Positions 1 through 7,006 of a stretch of 64,000 nucleotides of DNA are shown here, piece after piece (the first letter of the stretch is position 1; the number at the start of each line of letters is the position of its first letter). Made by a program: the position numbers and the translations under genes. The stretch covers positions 1,364,001 through 1,428,000 of the forward strand of contig NZ_CP091792.1 in assembly GCF_022024115.1 (NCBI RefSeq). The letters are read 5' to 3'. The stretch comes from Prevotella communis. Its GTDB lineage: Bacteria > Bacteroidota > Bacteroidia > Bacteroidales > Bacteroidaceae. The notes beneath the pieces are model-generated. The model saw nothing but the letters and a program-made list of their open reading frames with translations. It was not told the origin of the DNA and ran no database searches.

Positions 1-535
1 TGTTGAGGATAGAGGGTATCTTCATATTACCTGAGCACTTCAGCATAGAGCCTGCCAGTCCTTCCATCTGGAAGAAGATGCCTGCCAGTCCGATGATGGC
101 AAAATAGAGTGAGGCATCACGTGCTATCTCTGTACTGCCGCCAAGCCAGTAGGGCAGGAAGGGACTGATGCCTATGCAGATGCCACTCATCACGAAACTG
201 AATATCAGGCAGCATACCAAGGCCTGACGCAACACACGACGTGCCGCCTCAAAGTCGTTGGCACCAATGAAATGGGCCACCTGTACAGAGAATCCCATCG
301 AGGCTGCAGAGGCCAGTCCGCCCATCAGCCATCCGGTGGTCTCAACCAGTCCGATGGAAGCAGAAGCCTTTGCACCCAGATGTCCCACCATGGATGCGTC
401 GATGAAGAACATCACCGTGGCGGATATCTGTGCAAGGATAGAGGGAATAGAAAGTTGCACGATGAGCCGCAACTTCTCCTGTTGCGTCATCGTGCGACCT
501 TCACGTATGTATGATAATAAGTCTTTACTTTTCAC
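1..535 (-). CDS. MATE-family efflux transporter, N-terminal part (runs off the window)
   Basis: Reading leftward from a GTG at 535 gives about 178 residues of a multidrug and toxin extrusion transporter before the window ends. The reading frame shows the family's opening features: a short cytosolic leader, then IPSILAQISATVMFFIDASMVG and the LGAKASASIG region, followed by further hydrophobic helices (ALVCCLIFSFVMSG; AIIGLAGIFFQMEG). MATE proteins export cationic compounds against Na+ or H+. The GTG start overlaps the last 11 bases of the flotillin gene, which suggests translational coupling; an in-frame ATG at 490 is the alternative start but would drop 15 residues that read like family sequence. 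The C-terminal two thirds lie outside, so substrate and subfamily cannot be judged. Confidence 0.85.
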   Translation of the reverse strand, partial: MKSKDLLSYIREGRTMTQQEKLRLIVQLSIPSILAQISATVMFFIDASMVGHLGAKASASIGLVETTGWLMGGLASAASMGFSVQVAHFIGANDFEAARRVLRQALVCCLIFSFVMSGICIGISPFLPYWLGGSTEIARDASLYFAIIGLAGIFFQMEGLAGSMLKCSGNMKIPSILN

Positions 536-2012
536 CCGTGATATTATCAACAGCATCGCGAGCCTGATCATTCAGGTTGACGTTGCGGGTAGTCTTAGCC
601 TCGATAGTGCCAGCACGCATGATGTCGGCCATATCAACGCCAGTGGCACTCTTCAGCACGTCGAAGGCCTGCTTGATGGCTACGGGCACGTTGCCGCTCA
701 TGGCAGAGATACCCTGGCCGTCACCACTGTAGATATTGACATCCTTGATGGCTGAGATAGGCTTAGCCACATTCTCTACAACCTGAGGCAGTACCTCGAT
801 CATCATCTGAACGACAGCTGCATTGTTATACTTCTTGTAAGCCTCAGCCTTCTTGTCCATAGCAAGCGCTTCGGCCTCACCTTTCTTCTGGATAGCATAA
901 GCCTCGGCCTCACCCTTGGCCTTGATACCGGCAGCCTCCTGTTCCAGACGGTAACGGGTAGCATCAGACTCGGCATTCTGGGCAAGTGCACGCTGTTCGG
1001 CCTCATACTTTTGAGCCTCAGCCACACGCTTGCGCTGTTCCAGTTCTGCGGCAGCATCACGCTCAACCTTATACTTATCGGCATCAGCCTTCTTCTCAAT
1101 CTCAGCAGACAGTTCGTTCTGCTTAATCTCAATGCGCTCCTTTGACAGGATCTGCTCACGCTTGGTCTTCTCAATCTCAGCCTCAACGGTCTTCACGTTG
1201 ATGGTCTTCTGCTGTTCCTGCTGCTGGATAGCGTATGCAGCATCGGCATCGGCCTGAGCGGTGTCGGCCTGCTGTTTCAGGGCAGCACGCTTCAAGGCGA
1301 GATCGTTGTTCTTGATAGCAATAGCGGTATCGGCATCCACGCGGGCATCATTAGACTCCTTGTCGGCCTTAGACACCTCAATCTTCACGTCGCGCTCAGC
1401 GATAGCACGGTTGATAGCGGCATCTTTCTTGATCTTGGCAGTGTTGTCGGCACCCAGGTCCTTGATAAGGCCTTCGCGGTCGGTCACGTTCTGGATGTTA
1501 CATGAGATGATGTCGATACCCAGTTTCGCCATGTCGGGTGACGCTTTAGCCATCACCTGGTCAGAGAAACCATCACGATCGGTATTCAGCGAACGCAGGT
1601 CGAGCGTACCGATAATCTCACGCATGTTACCCTGCAGGGAGTCCTGCAACTGCATGGCAATCTCGTCGGGCGTCATGTTCAGGAAGTTCTTGGCTGCCAG
1701 ACGGGTTCCCTCGCTATCGGGTGTGACACGAATCTTGGCCACGGCATCAACGTCAACATTGATGAAATCGTTGGTAGGCACGCTCTCCTCTGTCTTGATA
1801 TCTACAGTAATCTGTCCCAGGTAGACGCGGTCCAGACGCTCGAGGAACGGAATACGGAATCCGCCCTTACCAATGAGCACGCGAGGCTGCTTGGAAAGAC
1901 CTGAAATGATGAAGGCGAATGAGGGTGGTGCCTTCACATAGGATACGAAAACGAAGATGGCGAGGAAAAAGATTCCAGCGCCAATAAGAGCATACATGAG
2001 TGTTGGTTCCAT
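525..2012 (-). CDS. Flotillin-family SPFH membrane-scaffold protein
   Basis: This 495-residue protein has one N-terminal membrane segment (about residues 5-27), an SPFH/band-7 domain (about 28-190) and a long charged, Ala/Glu/Lys-rich helical region (about 190-400) with the AEA/GEAEA repeats typical of flotillins, then a C-terminal oligomerisation part. Flotillins form membrane microdomain scaffolds. Length and order match bacterial FloT/YqiK proteins. An NfeD-type partner is common beside bacterial flotillins but none is seen here; instead the gene is followed at once, with an 11-bp overlap, by a MATE transporter. A well-formed promoter lies directly upstream. The physiological role is not shown by the sequence. 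Confidence 0.9.
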   Translation of the reverse strand: MEPTLMYALIGAGIFFLAIFVFVSYVKAPPSFAFIISGLSKQPRVLIGKGGFRIPFLERLDRVYLGQITVDIKTEESVPTNDFINVDVDAVAKIRVTPDSEGTRLAAKNFLNMTPDEIAMQLQDSLQGNMREIIGTLDLRSLNTDRDGFSDQVMAKASPDMAKLGIDIISCNIQNVTDREGLIKDLGADNTAKIKKDAAINRAIAERDVKIEVSKADKESNDARVDADTAIAIKNNDLALKRAALKQQADTAQADADAAYAIQQQEQQKTINVKTVEAEIEKTKREQILSKERIEIKQNELSAEIEKKADADKYKVERDAAAELEQRKRVAEAQKYEAEQRALAQNAESDATRYRLEQEAAGIKAKGEAEAYAIQKKGEAEALAMDKKAEAYKKYNNAAVVQMMIEVLPQVVENVAKPISAIKDVNIYSGDGQGISAMSGNVPVAIKQAFDVLKSATGVDMADIMRAGTIEAKTTRNVNLNDQARDAVDNITGEK

Positions 2013-2051
2013 AATTGAATAATTTTAGAGTTCATAGATAAATTGTGTAAG

Positions 2052-2082
2052 CAAATGTACTACATTTCGGATGATTGGCAAA
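2052..2082 (-). promoter_or_regulatory. Bacteroidetes-type promoter of the flotillin gene
   Basis: On the minus strand TTTG (2082-2079) is followed after 19 bp by TACATTTG (2059-2052), matching the Bacteroidetes primary sigma consensus TTTG-N19-21-TAnnTTTG. The flotillin start codon lies 40 bp downstream. Confidence 0.75.
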
Positions 2083-2110
2083 AAAAATTCGCTATATTTA
2101 ACTAAAACGC

Positions 2111-2141
2111 TTGTCAATATGCCAGAAAAGGGTTACCTTTG
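2111..2141 (+). promoter_or_regulatory. Promoter of the helicase-exonuclease gene
   Basis: TTG (2111-2113), a 20-bp spacer and TACCTTTG (2134-2141) form a good promoter. It lies inside the longest open frame, which argues that the upstream ATG at 2071 is not used and that translation starts at 2152, only 10 bases after the -7 element. Confidence 0.7.
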
Positions 2142-2151
2142 CAATGTGGTG

Positions 2152-4806
2152 ATGACATTTAACACAGAACAACAACAAGTCATTGAGGCTACGGGGGGCT
2201 GTCATCTGGTGCTCGCCCCTCCAGGTTGCGGTAAGACGGCTGTGCTTGCCGAGCGTATCGTATGGGCTCATGAACATGGGGAGGAATTTGCCGATATGGC
2301 TTGTCTGACCTTTACTAATCGTGCCTCACGAGGCATGAAGGAACGTATCTATGAGCGTATGGGTAACGTGAAAGGACTGGATGCGCTCTTTGTGGGTAAT
2401 GTGCATCGCTTCTGCTCGCGCTTTCTGTTTGAGAACGGTATTGTGCCAGAGCATACGGCTGTGATAGATAATGACACGTCGTTTAGTATCATGGCTGATT
2501 TCCTGGGTGAGGATGAACTGAAAGTGCTGGGTGACAACAAGGACAGACAGCGCTATTCTCAGATACTGAACCTGCAACACCTGATGTATCAGTGTGAGCA
2601 TCGTTATCCGTCGAAACTGATGGTACATCGTGATGCCATGCAGCCATCGGCTTTGAAGGAATTGTGTATCGCTTTCCGTCTGCCATATACACAGGACTCG
2701 TCTATCACGCTATATCATCAAGCCAGTCTGTTCCTGGATGAGCATGCGTTGCTCAGTAGGGAGGCCGCAGCCCTCTTGTTGAGCCTGAATGCGGCCCGTC
2801 AGTATGAATTATACAAGCTGCAAAACGATCTGATGGATTTTGAGGACCTGCTCCTGAAAACCTACGATATGCTGGTGCAGTATGATGCGACAGAATCGCA
2901 TCATGCAGAACAGGTGGAAGCGCATCCTATCAAGAAACTGAAATGGCTTCAGATAGATGAGGTTCAGGATCTGAATCCGCTTCAACTGGCAATTATTGAT
3001 GGTTTTACTGATACTGAAGCAACTGTAGTGTATCTAGGTGATACTCAGCAGGCTATATTCTCTTTTATGGGTGCACAGACGGACACGCTGACGTTGTTGA
3101 AAGAGCGCTGCGGCGAGGGACATTTCCATAATTTCTTCGTCAACTACCGTTCACCCCAGTATCTGCTGGATGTCTTTAATCAGTATGGTGAACAGCAACT
3201 GGGTATAGCTCATGACCTGTTGCCATCAACGCAAAACAAGACGGAGAAGCAGGTAGGCGACCTGCAGTTTCTTGAGGCTGATACGAATGTGGATGAGGCT
3301 AACATCGTGGCGCATGAGGTACGTCGTATCTACGAACAGTATCCTGACGACACGGTGGCGGTAATCGTGGCTTTCAATAGTGATGCCGATGACGTGAGTG
3401 GTGCGTTGCAGACCTTGCCACATTTCAAGATATCTGGTATCGACTGTTTCTCTACGCCAGAGGTGCGTCTGCTGTTGGCTCATCTCAGTGTGGTGTCGAT
3501 GGAACAGAATTTCATAGCCTGGTCGCATCTGTTTACCGGGCTTCATGTCTATACTTCCAATAGTGCCTCAAGGCAGTTCGTACGTCAGGTGATGGAACTG
3601 GCCTTGTCGCCTGTTGATTTCCTGGATTATGAGGGTTCTACCTATCTGAGTGAGTTTGTCAAGGTCTATGAGAAACAGGATGTTGTGGTGTTTGATACAG
3701 AGACCACAGGCCTGAATGTCTTTGAGGATGATGTCGTGCAGATTGCAGCCGTGAAGGTCAGACAGGGTAGGGTAATAGAGGAGTTGAATATCTTCATTGA
3801 GACAGAACGTACGATTCCTGAGATGCTGGGCGAGGTGGTGAACCCGCTGGTAGAGGAGTATGCGGCACAACCGCATCTGTCGCATCAGGAGGCCTTACAA
3901 CGATTTGTGGATTTCTCCCGTGGCTGTGCTATCCTGGGACATAATGCTACTTACGACTATCAGATTATGGAGCATAACATGCAGCGATATGCACCAGACC
4001 TGTCGATGTACCGGATTTGGCCTTCTTATTTTGATAGTCTGAAGATGGCACGCCTGCTGCGTCCGCGCCTGAAGAGTTATAAGTTAAAGGACTTATTGGT
4101 ACAGCTGGGGCTTGAGGGACATAACTCGCACCTGGCTAATGATGATATACTGGCTACGAATAGTCTGATGATTTATTGCTATGATCGTGCCAGGAGTATC
4201 GTCGGACGTCAGCAGGAGTTTATCAGACGTCACCAGAAAACCATAGACCGCTTCCGTCATCTCTATGCCGACCTCTATCAGCATTCGCGTAGCAGGCTCT
4301 ATGTGCAGAGTGGTATTACACCACTCTCGGCTGAACTGCAATATACGTTTGACTATCTGCGTGACATTGGCCGTATAGGTCATATGCCAAAGCTGCCATA
4401 TATAATAAGGTATATAGAACAGGAACTGATTTCATCTGCCAGTGGACTGTCGTTGGTTGACCAGCTTCACCGGCATATCCAGGACCTGACCACCATGAAG
4501 GAGGCCGACCTCTGTGGGGCTTCCAGTATGACGGACCGTGTTTTTGTGAGTACGGTACATAAGGCAAAGGGACTGGAGTTTGACCATGTCATCGTCTATG
4601 ATGCGGTGGAAGGAAAATATCCCAGCGTCTATGCCGATACAGAGAGTGGCGGACAGGAAGAGGCACGCAAATTCTATGTGGCTATCTCACGCGCCCGCAA
4701 ACGGCTGACCATCAGCTTTTGTCATAACAGCATCACGCGCTGGGGACGCAGTTATCCCAAACAATTAACCCGTTATATGGCTTCTATCCGCCAATTCTTT
4801 GCCTGA
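2152..4806 (+). CDS. UvrD/Rep-type superfamily 1 helicase with an inserted DnaQ-like 3'-5' exonuclease
   Basis: With the start at 2152 the protein has 884 residues. Helicase motifs are complete: Walker A APPGCGKT (about 22-29), FTNRA (Ia), Walker B DEVQD (about 269-273), GDTQQAIFSFMGA (III), NYRS (IV), then after a gap VSTVHKAKGLEF (about 799-810, V) and AISRARKRL (VI). Between motifs IV and V sits a full DEDDh exonuclease: FDTETTG (about 514-520), GHNATYD (about 596-602) and HLANDD (about 660-665), so all acidic and histidine catalytic positions are kept. The likely role is DNA repair or recombination, combining unwinding with 3'-5' degradation. The start is set by the promoter and by the Q-motif (NTEQQQVI), which begins four residues in. 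It is a single-gene unit between two promoters. Confidence 0.9.
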   Translation: MTFNTEQQQVIEATGGCHLVLAPPGCGKTAVLAERIVWAHEHGEEFADMACLTFTNRASRGMKERIYERMGNVKGLDALFVGNVHRFCSRFLFENGIVPEHTAVIDNDTSFSIMADFLGEDELKVLGDNKDRQRYSQILNLQHLMYQCEHRYPSKLMVHRDAMQPSALKELCIAFRLPYTQDSSITLYHQASLFLDEHALLSREAAALLLSLNAARQYELYKLQNDLMDFEDLLLKTYDMLVQYDATESHHAEQVEAHPIKKLKWLQIDEVQDLNPLQLAIIDGFTDTEATVVYLGDTQQAIFSFMGAQTDTLTLLKERCGEGHFHNFFVNYRSPQYLLDVFNQYGEQQLGIAHDLLPSTQNKTEKQVGDLQFLEADTNVDEANIVAHEVRRIYEQYPDDTVAVIVAFNSDADDVSGALQTLPHFKISGIDCFSTPEVRLLLAHLSVVSMEQNFIAWSHLFTGLHVYTSNSASRQFVRQVMELALSPVDFLDYEGSTYLSEFVKVYEKQDVVVFDTETTGLNVFEDDVVQIAAVKVRQGRVIEELNIFIETERTIPEMLGEVVNPLVEEYAAQPHLSHQEALQRFVDFSRGCAILGHNATYDYQIMEHNMQRYAPDLSMYRIWPSYFDSLKMARLLRPRLKSYKLKDLLVQLGLEGHNSHLANDDILATNSLMIYCYDRARSIVGRQQEFIRRHQKTIDRFRHLYADLYQHSRSRLYVQSGITPLSAELQYTFDYLRDIGRIGHMPKLPYIIRYIEQELISSASGLSLVDQLHRHIQDLTTMKEADLCGASSMTDRVFVSTVHKAKGLEFDHVIVYDAVEGKYPSVYADTESGGQEEARKFYVAISRARKRLTISFCHNSITRWGRSYPKQLTRYMASIRQFFA

Positions 4807-4864
4807 TGTAACAAAATCAGAAGGATAAGACACATAATCCAAAAGTCTTGTCGCGGATTTTTGG

Positions 4865-4872
4865 TACCTTTG
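4865..4872 (+). promoter_or_regulatory. -7 element of the GH43 gene
   Basis: TACCTTTG lies 30 bp before the start at 4903. A well-spaced -33 TTTG is not evident; the nearest TTG (4848-4850) is only 14 bp upstream. Confidence 0.6.
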
Positions 4873-4902
4873 CAGTCGGAATAAAAACCTTTAACGAGTT
4901 TT

Positions 4903-6948
4903 ATGAAGAAGATCTTTTTATTAGCTGTGGCTTTCGCAGCCACAATGGGTATCAATGCCCAGAATCCCTATTTGCCATTGTGGGAACATGTGCCCGATGG
5001 TGAACCCCGTGTGTTTGAAGATCCCGATCAGCCGGGAAAGTTTCGTGCTTACATCATTGGTTCGCACGATGTGAACTATTCAGCCTACTGCGGTCCAGAT
5101 ATCCGTATGTGGTCAGCACCTGTAGAAGACCTCAGTCAGTGGCGCGATGAAGGTCCAATCTTCTCGTGGTTTGTAGATGGTCAGTGGGACACGATGTATG
5201 CGCCTGACTTGGTGGAGGTAAAGGACAGAACAACTGGTAAGAAGACTTACTACCTCTATCCTCACTCTCGTGGCTGGCGTCGCACGCCAATGGTGTGTAA
5301 GGGTGACCGCCCCAATGGTCCCTTTAAACCCATCAACCTCACAGAGGATGGTCGCCAGTGTCTGCCTGGTTCACTGATTGATTTCGACCCCTCAGTATTC
5401 ATTGAGAATATCACGGATAAGAAAGATAAGGATTATAACATCGGTTTCCGTGCTTACGTGTTCTATGGTTTCCAGCACTCTACTGCTGTAGAACTTGACC
5501 AGAACACGATGTATTCTAAGCGTCCCGGAACGGAACCCATAGATCCGTTTATTCCTGCTGTAAGTGCCGACGGTCGTCTGTTGGATAAGGCTGGCAGCGA
5601 GTATAAGGCTCTTTATAAGGGTCAGGATCCTAAAGACTTCAATTTCTTCGAGGCATCAAGTATCCGTCAGGTGGGTAATAAGTACGTGATGGTGTTCTCT
5701 GGTTACTCTGGCAAGGAGTATGGCCTGGGCAACACGAACTCAGCTCTGCGCTATGCCTATGGCGACTCTCCCCTAGGTCCCTGGCGTTCTGGTGGCGTGT
5801 TGGTTGACTCTCGTGGTGTTGTCCTGAATGAGGATGGCTCAAAGTTGATTACAACGAACGCTGGCCATAACACACACGGTTCGCTACAGGAAATCAACGG
5901 ACAGTGGTATGTGTTCTATCATCGTCCTCCACGTGGCTTTGGTAATGCTCGTCAGGCTATGGTGGCTCCTGTGAAGATTACATGGGACAAGAAGCCTGTG
6001 GCTAAGGGTGGTAAGGTGGTTATCACTGGTTATGATCCTTATAAAAAGGATAATGTGTGGACTGCAAAGGCTACCGACGGCAATGAATATACAGGTGCTG
6101 AGGTGACCAGCGAGGGCTTCCAGATTTTTGGTTTGCCTCCTTATAACTATTATAGCGCTGGTTATGCTGCCTTCATGTATGGCCCCAACGCCAACAACTG
6201 GATGCAGGACAACCACGACGTGTGGAACAACTCTATGGACCTCGCTGGTATCCAGAATGGTGGTATTGTTGGTTTCAAGTACTTTGGTTTCGGTGGACTG
6301 GCTCAGGATACCAAGGGCTGTAAGGCTTTCGAGGGAACTAAGGCTGGTGACAAGACTACACTTGGTCTCAATCTGACACCCAGTGGCAAGGGCGCCTTCA
6401 AGATTCGCGTTAAGTTGGATGATCCCTGGAAGGGTCAGGAGATTGCTGTCGTTGACGTGCCCGCTAATGCAGACCGTAAGGAGACAATGTTTTATGCTGC
6501 CGTTCCTGCTTTAGAGGGTCTTAGTGGCAAGCATGCTATCTACCTCGTGGCTGATGGTCCAGAGGTACAGCAGCCCCAGCAGCCTCAGGGACGTCCTGGC
6601 TTTGGTCGTGGTCCCCAGCAGCCTCAGCGCCCTCAGGGCTTGTTCGACCTCCACGGAATCAGTTTCTCTAAAGGTGCAGAACATACGGCTCCTGTTGTTC
6701 CTCAGCTCACTATTACTGCTGATGGCCAGAAGTTGAATATCCCCACCACACCTATCCGCTTCAACAATCAGAATGGCTATGCCGACCAGATTCGCTATCA
6801 GGTCTATGGTCCTCTGAAGGCTAATACCAAGCTGGAGGCTAAGGCTGACGTGCCAGGCGTGAAGTGCGAGATTAGTCCTATCGTTGAGGGCCGTGCTACA
6901 GTGAAGGCTACCTACAACGGTCAGACCAAGATATTCCTGATTAACTAA
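4903..6948 (+). CDS. Secreted GH43-type glycoside hydrolase with C-terminal carbohydrate-binding domain
   Basis: The 681-residue protein starts with a signal peptide ending near GINAQ. Residues about 21-360 read as a five-bladed GH43-like propeller: PRVFEDPD near the start, YAPDLVEV, FDPSVF, an acid-type glutamate in FFEASSIRQVGNKYVMVFSG, and HGSLQEINGQWYVFYHR. Residues about 390-560 look like a CBM6-type beta-sandwich (FKYFGFGG; KIRVKLDDPW; KHAIYLVADG), followed by a Gln/Pro/Gly-rich linker (about 565-590) and a short C-terminal region. GH43 enzymes cleave arabinosyl or xylosyl linkages in plant polysaccharides; substrate specificity cannot be read here. The gene stands alone, without SusC/SusD neighbours, and ends at a bidirectional terminator. 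Confidence 0.82.
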   Translation: MKKIFLLAVAFAATMGINAQNPYLPLWEHVPDGEPRVFEDPDQPGKFRAYIIGSHDVNYSAYCGPDIRMWSAPVEDLSQWRDEGPIFSWFVDGQWDTMYAPDLVEVKDRTTGKKTYYLYPHSRGWRRTPMVCKGDRPNGPFKPINLTEDGRQCLPGSLIDFDPSVFIENITDKKDKDYNIGFRAYVFYGFQHSTAVELDQNTMYSKRPGTEPIDPFIPAVSADGRLLDKAGSEYKALYKGQDPKDFNFFEASSIRQVGNKYVMVFSGYSGKEYGLGNTNSALRYAYGDSPLGPWRSGGVLVDSRGVVLNEDGSKLITTNAGHNTHGSLQEINGQWYVFYHRPPRGFGNARQAMVAPVKITWDKKPVAKGGKVVITGYDPYKKDNVWTAKATDGNEYTGAEVTSEGFQIFGLPPYNYYSAGYAAFMYGPNANNWMQDNHDVWNNSMDLAGIQNGGIVGFKYFGFGGLAQDTKGCKAFEGTKAGDKTTLGLNLTPSGKGAFKIRVKLDDPWKGQEIAVVDVPANADRKETMFYAAVPALEGLSGKHAIYLVADGPEVQQPQQPQGRPGFGRGPQQPQRPQGLFDLHGISFSKGAEHTAPVVPQLTITADGQKLNIPTTPIRFNNQNGYADQIRYQVYGPLKANTKLEAKADVPGVKCEISPIVEGRATVKATYNGQTKIFLIN

Positions 6949-6966
6949 GGGAATGCTATCATAAAA

Positions 6967-7002
6967 AATAAGAGGTGAGATTGAAACGTCTCACCTCTTA
7001 TT
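6967..7002. terminator. Bidirectional intrinsic terminator
   Basis: A perfect 14-bp inverted repeat (6967-6980 with 6989-7002, loop 6981-6988) is followed by T-rich sequence on the plus strand and by A/T on the other side. It separates the convergent GH43 and outer-membrane barrel genes and would serve both. Confidence 0.9.
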
Positions 7003-7006
7003 TTTT

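Noticed and set aside
2071..2151. N-terminal extension of the helicase from ATG 2071
   Set aside because: It would include the -33 and -7 promoter elements, and its residues show no family similarity.
4903..6948. Polysaccharide utilisation locus around the GH43 gene
   Set aside because: No SusD-like lipoprotein or paired SusC, and no hybrid two-component regulator, lies beside it; the nearby barrel protein at 7007 is on the other strand in a serB operon.
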